Below are positions 1-6,516 of a stretch of 7,222 bases of DNA, piece by piece (the first letter of the stretch is position 1; the number at the start of each line of letters is the position of its first letter). The stretch is from assembly GCA_016705335.1 (NCBI GenBank), contig JADIYN010000074.1, forward strand, positions 1 to 7,222, read 5' to 3'. The notes under the pieces are model-generated. The model saw only the letters and a list, made by a program, of their open reading frames with translations, did not search any database and was not told where the DNA came from. A program made the position numbers and the translations under genes. The DNA is from Draconibacterium sp. (GTDB lineage Bacteria > Bacteroidota > Bacteroidia > Bacteroidales > Prolixibacteraceae).

Positions 1-321
1 TATATCGACAATAAAAGCGACAACATTCTGAAAAACCGCAGCGGTGCATTTATTGTCCTCGACCATTGTGCTGATATCAGCGATTACAATCACGTTCACG
101 AAATATGGGATAAACTGGAAACTATTGCCGATGATATTCTCATAAAAATCAAATCAGACAAAAGAAATCCGCTTACTCCTGTTATCCGTGGTTTTGAATT
201 TTCAAGCGTGGAATCAAAACTTATTGCCAATGAAATTGGAAACTCAATCGGCATACGCCTCACTTTTATAATTTCATCACCCATTCAAACCGACATAGAT
301 CCTGAAAAATGGATTGCTTAA
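1..321 (+). CDS. Phage-type protein, 3' end only (function not recognised)
   Basis: Frame 1 is open from the window edge to a TAA at 319-321, giving the last 106 residues of a protein whose start lies outside. It ends in DPEKWIA. I see no membrane segment or signal peptide, and the composition is that of a soluble mixed alpha/beta protein. Its place just before a small acidic ORF, a neck/tail-component-like gene and the tape measure suggests a neck or tail-completion role, but that is inferred from position only and no diagnostic motif is visible. Coding is supported by an uninterrupted frame, reasonable composition, and a stop followed within 34 bases by the next start on the same strand. 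An antisense ORF covering 96-284 is a shadow. Confidence is high that it is coding and low on function. Confidence 0.75.
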   Translation, partial: YIDNKSDNILKNRSGAFIVLDHCADISDYNHVHEIWDKLETIADDILIKIKSDKRNPLTPVIRGFEFSSVESKLIANEIGNSIGIRLTFIISSPIQTDIDPEKWIA

Positions 322-354
322 ATGGCCTTAGTTATTAAAGTTTAAAAATTAAAC

Positions 355-573
355 ATGAAACATTTCGAAACAGAAGCTCTCTTTTATTTACAGATTTATT
401 CCGAAATGGGTGAACCTTGCAAAACACCGGAAGAAAAATATAACCAGCTAAGGGAATTTTTTGAAAACATTTCAAAATTACCGCAATCAAGAATTGATTT
501 ACCATCGATCATGCCTTGCAACAATCTGCACCGGTTGGTGAATATTCAGGTTATTCAAGGAGTTTCTGGCTGA
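355..573 (+). CDS. Small acidic phage protein, possibly frameshifted near 500
   Basis: The ATG at 355 follows an A-rich leader (TTTAAAAATTAAAC), typical of Bacteroidota. The 72-residue product begins MKHFETEALFYLQIYSEMG and is acidic and helical, with no recognised domain. The last ~24 residues look less natural than the -1 frame. From 501, frame 0 reads TIDHALQQSAPVGEYSGYSR and continues to a TGA at 621-623, overlapping the next start at 607. One missing base near 498-500 would join the two, matching the single-base deletions seen throughout the window. The real gene may therefore run 355 to about 592-623, roughly 80-89 residues. It lies between the partial gene and a neck-like gene, so a tail or neck assembly accessory role is plausible but unproven. 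Confidence 0.6.
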   Translation: MKHFETEALFYLQIYSEMGEPCKTPEEKYNQLREFFENISKLPQSRIDLPSIMPCNNLHRLVNIQVIQGVSG

Positions 574-606
574 AAGTACATACTGAAAACCTAAATTTTA
601 AAAACA

Positions 607-1057
607 ATGGCTTTAACAAATGAAGCAGTCCGGGAACAAAACAATATTGTTCGCAGATGGATTCCTCAAGTAAACAGGGAACTTCGCAGCAGCGCTTCAT
701 GGTTCCGGTTTGGAAAAACTGAACCTTTCATTACCCGCGGAACAGGTTCAAACAACGACAGGAAGGAAAACTGGTAAACAGCATCAAACCATCAACAAAA
801 CAATCCTTTGGAGAAATCGATACCATTTCATTTTCATTTGAACGCCATGGAATATTTGTTCACAAAGGCGTGGGCCGCGGATGGAAAATGAACGGCAAAT
901 TTGTTTCACGAACAGCACAAGGCAAAATGCAAAATGGCGGGAGAAATTCAGTCGAATGGTTTAACCCGGTGATTGACAGAAATGCTCCTGTTCTTGCCAA
1001 TCAAATAGCAAACTCCCTCCCTTTGGGGAGGGTCGGGGTGGGGCTTCTTATATCTAA
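607..1057 (+). pseudogene. Neck/tail-component-like protein (HK97 gp10-like?), frameshifted
   Basis: The N-terminal piece starts at ATG 607 (MALTNEAVREQNNIVRRWIP) and stops at TAA 775-777 after 56 codons. The continuation lies in frame 0: from about 747 it reads FKQRQEGKLVNSIKPSTKQS and then FSFERHGIFVHKGVGRGW. The segment HGIFVHKGVGRG followed by a late EWFNPVIDRNAPVLANQIA is what I remember from small structural proteins placed just before Bacteroidota tape measures, broadly HK97-gp10-like. One missing base near 746 explains the break. Frame 0 then runs open through a hairpin repeat (1013-1046) into the tape measure frame, giving a false 237-residue fusion if a GTG start at 870 is used. Restoring one C in the repeat (near 1021) gives a C-terminus NSLPFGEGRGGASYI and a TAA at 1055-1057, 4 bases before the tape measure ATG. 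The family name is tentative; that this is one broken gene is well supported. Confidence 0.65.
1013..1046 (+). repeat. GC-rich hairpin repeat (REP-like), forward copy 1
   Basis: CCCTCCC (1015-1021) pairs with GGGAGGG (1026-1032), followed by TCGGGGTGGGGCTT. The same pattern recurs at 5278-5314 and, in a shorter form, at 6611-6638. In the better copy the stem is CCCTCCCC/GGGGAGGG, so this copy appears to lack one C. The four G-runs at 1025-1043 fit a canonical G-quadruplex pattern. Unlike the other two forward copies it has no inverted partner upstream. It overlaps the 3' end of the neck-like gene and ends 15 bases before the tape measure ATG. Confidence 0.8.
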
Positions 1058-1061
1058 AATA

Positions 1062-1583
1062 ATGGCAGCAAGCTACACAAGACGTATAAACCTTTATATC
1101 AACGGCAAACAGGTTTTCGCCGATTTAGTTTCTATCCGAAGGGAAATGTCAAAACTGGTTAACGAACAGGCACGCATGACAATTGGCAGTAAAGAATATG
1201 TAAAACATACAGCCAAAATCAAATCCCTGAAAACAATCATCGACCAACACAACCAGGATTTAAGTACTACCCATAAAAAATGGAATTCATTCCAGAAAAT
1301 GGCTGATGCCGCAAACCGCTACTTTGCAGTAATAACAGCAGGTATTGCCGCAGTTGCAGGCGCTGTTATGACAGTAAAACAAACAGTTGAAGCTTTTGCC
1401 GAATATGATGATAAGCTGGTGGACGTTATGAAAACCACCGACCTCACAAAAATGGATACAAAAGAGCTGAATGAGGAAATCCGCAAAATTGATACACGTA
1501 CAGCTCAACTCGAATTGCTTGAACTTGCCCGGGTAGCAGGTAAATTGGGTATCAGGGGAAAGAAGATATTCTCGGTTTCGTAA
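1062..1583 (+). CDS. Tape measure fragment 1: N-terminus with hydrophobic helix
   Basis: The fragment starts at ATG 1062 (MAASYTRRINLYINGKQVFA) and is natural to about 1558, ending in ARVAGKLGIRG. After that the observed frame gives a false tail and TAA at 1581-1583. Residues ~22-80 are charged and helical (coiled coil likely), and residues ~88-103 (FAVITAGIAAVAGAVM) form a hydrophobic segment typical of tape measure N-termini. Restoring one A in the GGGGAAAG run at 1555-1562 moves the reading to KEDILGFVKATDKI (1559-1600), and a second missing base at ~1602 leads into VALSEDLGGDTEESVRQLG. The frame is also open upstream to 774, but that part belongs to the neck-like gene. Confidence 0.8.
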   Translation: MAASYTRRINLYINGKQVFADLVSIRREMSKLVNEQARMTIGSKEYVKHTAKIKSLKTIIDQHNQDLSTTHKKWNSFQKMADAANRYFAVITAGIAAVAGAVMTVKQTVEAFAEYDDKLVDVMKTTDLTKMDTKELNEEIRKIDTRTAQLELLELARVAGKLGIRGKKIFSVS

Positions 1584-1602
1584 AGGCCACAGATAAAATC
1601 AG

Positions 1603-1830
1603 GTTGCCCTTTCCGAAGATTTGGGAGGTGACACCGAAGAATCTGTTCGCCAGCTGGGTAAACTTGTTGACATTTTCAAGCTCACCAATGAATATTCCAT
1701 GGAAGATTCATTGATTAAAATCGGTAGCGCCATGAACGCCCTGGGCGCTTCCGGAACTGCCAACGAAGGCTACATGCTCGAATTTTCAAAACGGGTGGCT
1801 GGGGTAGCCCCAACAAGGCACCGCATTTAA
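1603..1830 (+). CDS. Tape measure fragment 2: conserved core, first half
   Basis: This frame carries VALSEDLGGDTEESVRQLG, then KLVDIFKLTNEYSMEDSLIK, SAMNALGASGTANEGYMLEF and SKRVAGVAP. I recognise it as the conserved core of Bacteroidota prophage tape measures. A caller needing a start would begin at TTG 1621, but there is no real start here and the frame is internal. After GVAP the sequence jumps directly to GTAFNQVISKMFKN in another frame (from 1817). Family members usually carry about 30 residues between these two blocks, so a deletion of about 90 bp (not a multiple of three) is inferred at ~1811-1817. The stop at 1828-1830 is out of the true frame. Confidence 0.7.
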   Translation, partial: VALSEDLGGDTEESVRQLGKLVDIFKLTNEYSMEDSLIKIGSAMNALGASGTANEGYMLEFSKRVAGVAPTRHRI

Positions 1831-2656
1831 TCAGGTCATCAGTAAAATGTTTAAAAACACAGCTGAATATGCCAATATCGCCGGAATGTCACTGGAAGAT
1901 TTTACCAAACCTGATGAATACAGATACAAACGAAGCAATGATTCAGTTTTAATTGGCGCAAAAGGTTCTGCCGGTGGATTTGGTGAATTGGCAAACACCT
2001 CTTCCGAATTGGGAATGGATGGCGTTCGTGCTACTACCGTTCTTGGCGCTCTTGCCGCCAATATCGATAAACTTAGAGAAAATCAAAAGTTCAGTAACGA
2101 AGAATTTATAAAAGGAACTTCCCTGTTAATCGAGTATAACAAGAAAAACAGCAGTGCCCAGGCAATGCTTGAAAAAGCAGCTAAAAAATTTAAGGAAATT
2201 CAGGTGGAACTTGGTGAAAAACTTACGCCAATTTATGCCAGCACAATTCACAAAGCTTCCACCCTGCTCAAAGTTTTCGGGGCAACAGTTACATTCCTTT
2301 TTAAATATGGAAATACCATTCTTTTTGCAACCGGATACCTGATTACTTATACTGCCGCAGTTAAAATACTTGCCATGTGGGAAGCACGCAAAAATACACA
2401 GATTGGTATTGGCCTTGCTCTCACTAAAACTCAATCAGCTCTTGCTCCCTTACTCGCTGCAATAAATATCGCAGCCATGAAATTGGAAATTTTGTTTATG
2501 GGTAAAAAAACTGCCGCACAAATAGCCCATATAGAATTGCTGAAAAAAGAAATTATGCACACGAACTTTTGGTCTGGCTATAAAGCTACACCAATCGGTA
2601 TTGTTTTTACTGCAATAGCAGGTCTGATTCTCGCAATTCGTGCCTATGATAAATAA
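1817..2656 (+). CDS. Tape measure fragment 3: core second half and hydrophobic region
   Basis: Frame 2 reads GTAFNQVISKMFKNTAEYAN, IAGMSLEDFTK, then a short out-of-frame stretch (1911-1948), then GAKGSAGGFGELANT, SELGMDGVRATTVLGALA and ANIDKLRENQKFSNEEF. In the correct local frame 1911-1948 reads LMNTDTNEAMIQF, so two compensating shifts hide ~13 residues. QAMLEKAAKKFKEIQVELGE is an amphipathic helix. It is followed by hydrophobic stretches around 2272-2390 (VTFLFKYGNTILFATGYLIT) and 2590-2640 (IGIVFTAIAGLILAIRAY), the membrane-like segments common in the middle of tape measures. A caller would start at ATG 1847, which is internal. The TAA at 2654-2656 results from a missing base, because MGGATERANEQAKALKDLN continues at once in frame 1. 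Confidence 0.75.
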   Translation, partial: GTAFNQVISKMFKNTAEYANIAGMSLEDFTKPDEYRYKRSNDSVLIGAKGSAGGFGELANTSSELGMDGVRATTVLGALAANIDKLRENQKFSNEEFIKGTSLLIEYNKKNSSAQAMLEKAAKKFKEIQVELGEKLTPIYASTIHKASTLLKVFGATVTFLFKYGNTILFATGYLITYTAAVKILAMWEARKNTQIGIGLALTKTQSALAPLLAAINIAAMKLEILFMGKKTAAQIAHIELLKKEIMHTNFWSGYKATPIGIVFTAIAGLILAIRAYDK

Positions 2657-3338
2657 TGGGCGGAGCTACCGAACGCGCAAATGAACAGGCTAAAGCCCTT
2701 AAAGATTTAAATATTCTTACAGATGCCTACACTGAACATCTTGAAACACTCAACAATGCAATCAAGGATTCAAACACCCTGACACTTGAACAAAAACGCC
2801 TGATGGCTGAATCCAGCGCCGAAATGATCGGTGCAATAGAAAATACAATCCGCCTGCAAAACTCGAACAAGACGTTTTGCGCCAAACAAATACAAGGGCA
2901 TCACTCTGGGAGAAAACAGTCAACCTTTTAAATCAGGAGGAACCAATACCTCGCAGCTTCAATGAATATAATGGATGCAACCGAAAACGGGCAGGAAGCA
3001 GCAGACACTATGAACAATGGCATTGAACAGCTCGAAGGAACAATGATCAGGTTAAAGGTGCAGCAAAACAAATCTGGGAAATAGTTAACGCTGAAAGTAT
3101 CGCTGATAAAATCGGAGTTGAATCCCTGGTGATGATGAACGAAAAACTGGGCAAATACAAAATAGCCCTCGACAATGCCATTTTTGGAGGAAAAGATTTC
3201 ATCCGGATTCAACAGAAAATAAATGACCTCGAAACAAAAATGGAAGCTCCGGCTTTTATTTCAAAAGATGAAGGCGCAGAAAAACTCGAAGCCGTTACAG
3301 CAAGTCATAATAAAAATACAATCCGCTATTCATCTTGA
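2656..3338 (+). CDS. Tape measure fragments 4-6: helical middle, four close frame changes
   Basis: The region is best read as one stretch broken at ~2860, ~2931, ~2961 and ~3043. Frame 1 (2656-2860) gives GGATERANEQAKALKDLN and AMIGAIENTI-like helix. Frame 0 (2862-2930) gives LEQDVLRQTNTRASLWEKTV. Frame 2 (2933-2960) gives SGGTNTSQL. Frame 1 (2962-3042) gives MNIMDATENGQEAADTMNNG. Frame 0 (3045-3292) gives DQVKGAAKQIWEIVNAESIA, then MMNEKLGKYKIALDNAIFGG and KDEGAEKLEA. Each junction is explained by one missing base and leaves natural helical protein on both sides. Stops in the observed frames, including TGA 3336-3338, are artefacts of phase. No catalytic motif is visible. Confidence 0.6.
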
Positions 3339-3729
3339 TTTTTGAATAAAAAAACCAACGAAGATGAATACAATAACCTCCTGTTAAAAAGCGAACTTAA
3401 CTTTCTCGATGAAAACTTAAAATCTATAATGAAGGCACGCAGGAATATGAGGAAACTATAAACAAATCATTTAAACTCAGGATTGCAAACGAAGAAAAGC
3501 TTCGCAAAATGCAAACAAAAACTGAGCAGGAAATGAAACTTGCTTCCATTGCCAATATTCAGGATGAAATTACCCGTCAAAAAGCAGCGGAAAATCAAAG
3601 GTTCAGTGTAGAACAGGAAACACTTGAAAAAGGTTAATAAACAGAAAGGATCTTTCTGCCAAAGAAATTCAAATCAATTCAAATATTCATGCAATCATTC
3701 AGCAAAAGGAAAAAGAACACCAGCAAAAA
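3295..3729 (+). repeat. Internal protein repeat A in the tape measure
   Basis: The frame-corrected protein starts LQQVIIKIQSAIHLDF, passes EDEYNNLLLKSELNFL and IYNEGTQEYEETINK, and ends KEKEHQQK. It aligns without gaps over about 131 residues with block B at 3815-4250, offset 520 bases. By my count 27 of the first 43 residues from FLNKK are identical. Identity then drops and only the helical pattern is kept until the HQQK end. Confidence 0.75.
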
Positions 3730-4340
3730 CTTATCAATATTGAAACCAAATCAAAAACCCAACACGAAAAACCGTGGAAACCGGATGATAACGTAAAATT
3801 TGAAATATCAATTCTTACAGCGTTTTTTAACAAAAACAAGCTTTGATCCGTCAGGGATTTCCTTGAAAACAAAATAACCGAAGATGAATACAATGATCGG
3901 ATGCTCCTGTCAGAACTTACTTTCCTTGCCGATAAACTTAAATCTACAACGAGGGAACTAAAGAATATCAGGAAGCTGTTAACAAAGCACTTGAATTACA
4001 GGTAAAAGTTGATATTAAACTTCGCGATCTACAGATTAAAGCCGAAGAAGAGCTTGCTAACGCCAAAATTGAAAACTTTCGCGATGAATTTCAACGCCAG
4101 GAAGAAGCTGAAATTGCAAGATGGGCACAGGAAAAAAACAGCGCTCGAAAACAATTATTCAACAAGGAGATCCTCAATGAAAAGGAACTGGCAATCAACG
4201 ATGCTATCCACAAAACAATAGAGGAAAAGGAAAAAACCCATCAGCAGAAAATGGATGACCTTAAAACAGGTAAAAAACTGACTGAACTTGAAAATATGGT
4301 TGAAGCTACAACCCTTTTGATACAGAAAGTGCATCCTTAG
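3295..4340 (+). CDS. Tape measure fragments 7-8: duplicated coiled-coil region
   Basis: Two successive coiled-coil blocks lie here, each needing frame repair. Block A uses frame 1 (3295-3341, LQQVIIKIQSAIHLDF), frame 0 (3342-3420), frame 2 (3422-3633) and frame 1 (3634-3846). Block B uses frames 2 and 0 (3815-3853), frame 1 (3856-3941) and frame 0 (3942-4340). The content is rich in Lys, Glu and Gln with heptad-like spacing (EKEKEHQQK, EEKEKTHQQK). The stop at 4338-4340 is out of phase, since DTESASLEQLQTSVNARAEL follows in frame 2 from 4319. An ORF at 4009-4221 is a shadow of frame 0. Confidence 0.6.
3815..4250 (+). repeat. Internal protein repeat B in the tape measure
   Basis: This is the second copy of the coiled-coil unit: LQRFLTK, QALIRQ, DFLENKITEDEYNDRMLL, SELTFLADKLK, IYNEGTKEYQEAVNKALEL, ending EKEKTHQQK. 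It is collinear with block A. The strongest conservation lies around EDEYN, SEL-FL and LK-IYNEGT-EY. Both blocks show an apparent -1 shift at the same codon, just before IYNEGT. Confidence 0.75.
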
Positions 4341-4702
4341 AACAATTACAGACATCTGTTAACGCCCGTGCTGAATTACTTCAGGCACAATATACAAATG
4401 AACTTAGGTTGGCTGCCGGTAATCATTCCGCAATGCTCGCAGCAGAAAAAAAATACACAGACGGTTTACTTCAACTTAAACTTGACTTGATCGAAGCCGA
4501 GTTTATGCAACGCGAACTAAGAATTGATGCTGCACAATCATTTGTTACCTCACTTATTGGTATAGTAGGTCAGGAAACAGCTCTTGGAAAAGCACTATTT
4601 TTATTTAACCAGGGATTGGCTATTGCAGATATTTGGGTAAGCCTTGCAAAAGCAAACGCCACAGCCATAGGCCCACAGGCAATAGCATTAATACCAATTT
4701 AA
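4319..4702 (+). CDS. Tape measure fragment 9: hydrophobic C-terminal third
   Basis: Frame 2 from 4319 reads DTESASLEQLQTSVNARAEL, LQAQYTNELRLAAGNHSAML and AAEKKYTDGLLQLKLDLIEA. Then comes the hydrophobic, Gly/Ala-rich block (QSFVTSLIGIVGQETALGKA, LFLFNQGLAIADIWVSLAKA, IGPQAIALIP) usual in tape measures. A caller would start at ATG 4409, which is internal. The TAA at 4700-4702 is out of phase: the sequence continues in frame 0 as NTALAAAQTALVLAQTVQAF from 4701. The change 2 to 0 means one extra or two missing bases near the T-run at 4698-4700. Confidence 0.7.
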   Translation, partial: DTESASLEQLQTSVNARAELLQAQYTNELRLAAGNHSAMLAAEKKYTDGLLQLKLDLIEAEFMQRELRIDAAQSFVTSLIGIVGQETALGKALFLFNQGLAIADIWVSLAKANATAIGPQAIALIPI

Positions 4703-4819
4703 CACCGCATTAGCAGCAGCACAAACCGCATTAGTACTTGCTCAAACAGTTCAGGCGTTTTCTCCACCATCAAGCAGTGAAGGTTATTCAGGCGGTGGAC
4801 CAACACCACCCGGAGGGAA

Positions 4820-5185
4820 AATGAACCTGCCGGCATTGTACACAAAGGCGAATATGTTCTTTCTCAGGATATGCTGGCTGATCCACAAATGAAATACCTT
4901 ACTCAGGTGTTTGAGAAAATGAGAACCCGCAAGATCTCACTCAGTCAGGCTGCAATGCCGCTTTTATCTTCAGGTGGATTTTCATCATCAAACAGAAGCT
5001 CTGCTCCAATAGTTTTGCCTGATTATCCCGATAACTCGCAAGCTTTGATGCAGCAAAACGAAGCTAATATTCAACTCGCTAAAGCAATTGAATTATTTAT
5101 CAATTACCGGCCAATAGTAGCAGTGGAAACAATTGAACGTGAACGCCAAAAATATATAAGAATCAAACAAACACAAGGTCTTTAG
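4820..5185 (+). CDS. Tape measure fragment 10: C-terminus
   Basis: After the Pro/Ser/Gly-rich linker in frame 0 (SPPSSSEGYSGGGPTPPGG, to 4817), one missing A in the GGGAAAATG run leads to frame 2: NEPAGIVHKGEYVLSQDML. The G-x-V-H-x-G-E-Y-V pattern is one I know from the C-terminal part of many tape measures. The rest (PQMKYLTQVFEKMRTRKISL, VETIERERQKYIRIKQTQGL) is soluble and basic near the end. A caller would start at ATG 4871, which is internal. The stop TAG 5183-5185 is the true end of the tape measure, and its last two bases are also the first two of the following hairpin repeat. Confidence 0.8.
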   Translation, partial: NEPAGIVHKGEYVLSQDMLADPQMKYLTQVFEKMRTRKISLSQAAMPLLSSGGFSSSNRSSAPIVLPDYPDNSQALMQQNEANIQLAKAIELFINYRPIVAVETIERERQKYIRIKQTQGL

Positions 5186-5214
5186 CCCCCCTCCTTCCCC
5201 CTGAAGGGGGAAGG
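5184..5214 (-). repeat. GC-rich hairpin repeat, reverse copy after the tape measure
   Basis: AGCCCCCC followed by CCTTCCCCC (5193-5201), loop TGAA, GGGGGAAGG (5206-5214) forms a perfect 9-bp stem. The outer AGCCCC is the reverse complement of the GGGGCT that ends the forward copy at 5278-5314, so the two copies face each other across 63 bases. There is no T-run after the stem, so it is not a classical intrinsic terminator for the + strand, though the stem could shield the mRNA end. Confidence 0.75.
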
Positions 5215-5243
5215 ATAAGAAAGAAAAAAGAATATGAAAAAAG

Positions 5244-5318
5244 ATGAAATACAAAATTAAATACGGAGCACTTCAAACTCCCTCCCCTGCGGGGAGGGTA
5301 AGGGGTGGGGCTTTATGA
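5244..5318 (+). other. Possible 24-codon leader ORF through the hairpin repeat
   Basis: ATG 5244 to TGA 5316-5318 gives a peptide beginning MKYKIKYGALQ whose C-terminal half is encoded by the forward repeat and ends RGGAL. Its TGA overlaps the next ATG in an ATGA arrangement (5315-5318). A related ORF sits in the same place in the next spacer (6574-6645, MKFRIKNEHLIQ...RGALC). It could be a leader peptide or chance reading of repeat DNA. Confidence that it is translated is low. Confidence 0.3.
5278..5314 (+). repeat. GC-rich hairpin repeat, forward copy 2, directly before a start codon
   Basis: CCCTCCCC (5280-5287), loop TGC, GGGGAGGG (5291-5298) gives a perfect 8-bp stem, followed by TAAGGGGTGGGGCTTT. 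The next base is the A of ATG 5315. The four G-runs at 5291-5310 fit a canonical G-quadruplex pattern. This is the clearest copy in the window and gives the expected stem used to infer a missing C in copy 1. Confidence 0.85.
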
Positions 5319-6516
5319 TATCAGCAACAGTAACAGGCGGAGCAGTACAGCTCACAGGCAATCCGGTAATCATAACCTGTTCGGGTGGTTCGGTCCCTGC
5401 AGGAGCTTCGGAATACATGATCTTACTCCAAATTCTCAGCCCTGATGGAAAACTCGAAGGCGCACCCCTTATCGATGCCATTACTCCTGATCCAACAGGT
5501 AACGCAATTTTCGATATTTCAGGGATTCTCGATCAACCAATGGAAGTTACATTTGATTTCCAGCTTACAGCAAAATTTATAGCACACCTGACCCGCGCTT
5601 TAACATTCAAATCCAACCCGGGGAACGTTATATCAATGAACAGGGTTTATTAATTGAAAACTGGTTTACAATTTCCGACATTTTTCAAATGGTAAAAGGC
5701 GGGCTTTCACCCCGTCAAAATGCCATGATGAAAGCTTTAGGTCAAACGTTTTATTCAAAATACGTTCAGGGTAAAAGATTTCTTACACCACGCCCCTGGG
5801 GTGAATTCGTTCATCCAAATCAACCCATTAAACTTTGGTATATGGTTGAAGTTACCCACACTGCCAGTTTCAGAATAAAAGGAGTTTACGACGATGGAGA
5901 GGAAGTAACAGTGCAAACAGATATAAGCATCAACAGCGATTCACTTTATGAATTAAACTGCAATCCCGAACTTCATGGTCTGCTAATCGAACCTGAATAC
6001 AACAAGAAACTTCTGTTTTTTGACGTTTGGCTTGAAAATTACGGAATCAAACAATCCGATACCCGCCGCTTTGAAATCGACTGGAACTATTGCGAACGCC
6101 CGTATTTCCTTTTTTTTGCAAACTCCCTTGGCGGCATTGATGATGTGTTCCTGAGTGGTTTCGGTATCGATTTATTTGACGTTTCCGGAACACAGGCTCA
6201 CCGGCCCGTAAGAACCACTGACACAGTTTACACGCCAACCATTGTTTCGCCTAACAAATCCGGTCAAAACAAATGGAAACTAAATTCAGGATGGAAATCC
6301 ATTTCTACCATCCAGTTTTACCGCGACCTCATGCTTTCAAAACAAGCATGGTTCCTCTATCCTGGTAATGACAATGTAAGTACCATAATTGTCCCTGTAA
6401 TCATACAAAACAGTGATAGCCAGTTATTCAACCGTCAGGAAGATCAACACAATATTGACATTGAATTAATCGAGGCACACAGCAGCCACTTTTCATTTGA
6501 CAACAGAAGCTTTTAA
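5315..6516 (+). pseudogene. Phage tail protein of about 400 residues, one frameshift near 5597
   Basis: The N-terminal part is in frame 2 from ATG 5315 (MISATVTGGAVQLTGNPVII), and frame 2 stops at 5651-5653. The continuation is in frame 1: FNIQIQPGERYINEQGLLIE (5599-5658), then NWFTISDIFQMVKGGLSPRQ, across what a caller would take as a start at ATG 5689. A two-base codon at 5597-5598 marks one missing base. The C-terminal part carries PRPWGEFVHPNQPIKLWYMV, LLFFDVWLENYG, FLFFANSLGGIDDVFLSG and IVPVIIQNSD. I recognise this pattern (KGGLSPRQ, FFANSLGG, D-x-VFLSG) as a protein that follows the tape measure in Bacteroidota prophages, most likely a distal tail or tail-tip structural component, but I know no formal name. 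It is all beta-like with no transmembrane helix or catalytic motif. The stop is TAA 6514-6516. Confidence 0.8.

Larger units (their letters stand above)
1062..5185 (+). pseudogene. Phage tail tape measure protein, whole gene with many frameshifts
   Basis: The tape measure fixes phage tail length and lies inside the tail tube. Support comes from an N-terminal hydrophobic stretch, a conserved core (SVRQLGKLVDIF, AMNALGASGTANEG, SELGMDGVRATTVLGALA), long Lys/Glu-rich coiled coil, a hydrophobic block (SLIGIVGQETALGKALFLFN), and a C-terminal GIVHKGEYVLSQDM of the type common near the ends of tape measures. Frame changes are inferred near 1559, 1602, 1811, 1908, 1948, 2654, 2860, 2931, 2961, 3043, 3293, 3341, 3421, 3633, 3836, 3854, 3941, 4318, 4700 and 4820. 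Most are -1; that at 1811 looks like a ~90-bp deletion. Restored, the protein would be about 1,400 residues, which at the usual ~0.15 nm per residue suggests a tail near 200 nm. The start is ATG 1062 and the stop TAG 5183-5185. Whether the breaks are real or sequencing errors is open. Confidence 0.9.

Noticed and set aside
96..284. Antisense ORF of 62 residues
   Set aside because: It lies wholly inside the + strand partial gene at 1-321, which has natural protein composition, and has no gene-like neighbour on the - strand.
870..1583. A single 237-residue protein from GTG 870
   Set aside because: It joins the C-terminal part of the neck-like gene, translated repeat DNA, and the tape measure N-terminus. 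The tape measure has its own good start at ATG 1062.
1831..2434. Antisense ORFs at 1831-2061 and 2126-2434, and a + ORF at 2154-2342
   Set aside because: All overlap the conserved tape measure core in its supported frame. Their Cys- or Pro-rich, repetitive composition is that of shadows.
3295..4250. Diversity-generating or CRISPR-type repeat array
   Set aside because: The repeats are long, diverged, protein-coding and only two in number. There is no reverse transcriptase, cas gene or short regular spacer.
2928..4355. Antisense ORFs at 2928-3212, 3699-3893 and 4155-4355, and the + ORF at 4009-4221
   Set aside because: They are opposite or out of frame to coiled-coil protein. Phe/Cys/Ser-rich antisense products are expected from Lys/Glu-rich coding DNA.
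1555..4820. Programmed ribosomal frameshifting across the tape measure
   Set aside because: There are far too many sites with no shared slippery heptamer. Programmed shifts in tail modules normally occur once, in the assembly chaperone genes before the tape measure.
5193..5214. Intrinsic terminator at the 9-bp stem after the tape measure
   Set aside because: The stem is strong but an A-rich stretch rather than a T-run follows, and the same hairpin family also occurs directly before start codons.
5257..5481. Antisense ORF of 74 residues across the hairpin repeat
   Set aside because: It is opposite the start of the 5315-6516 gene, and part of it is repeat-derived.
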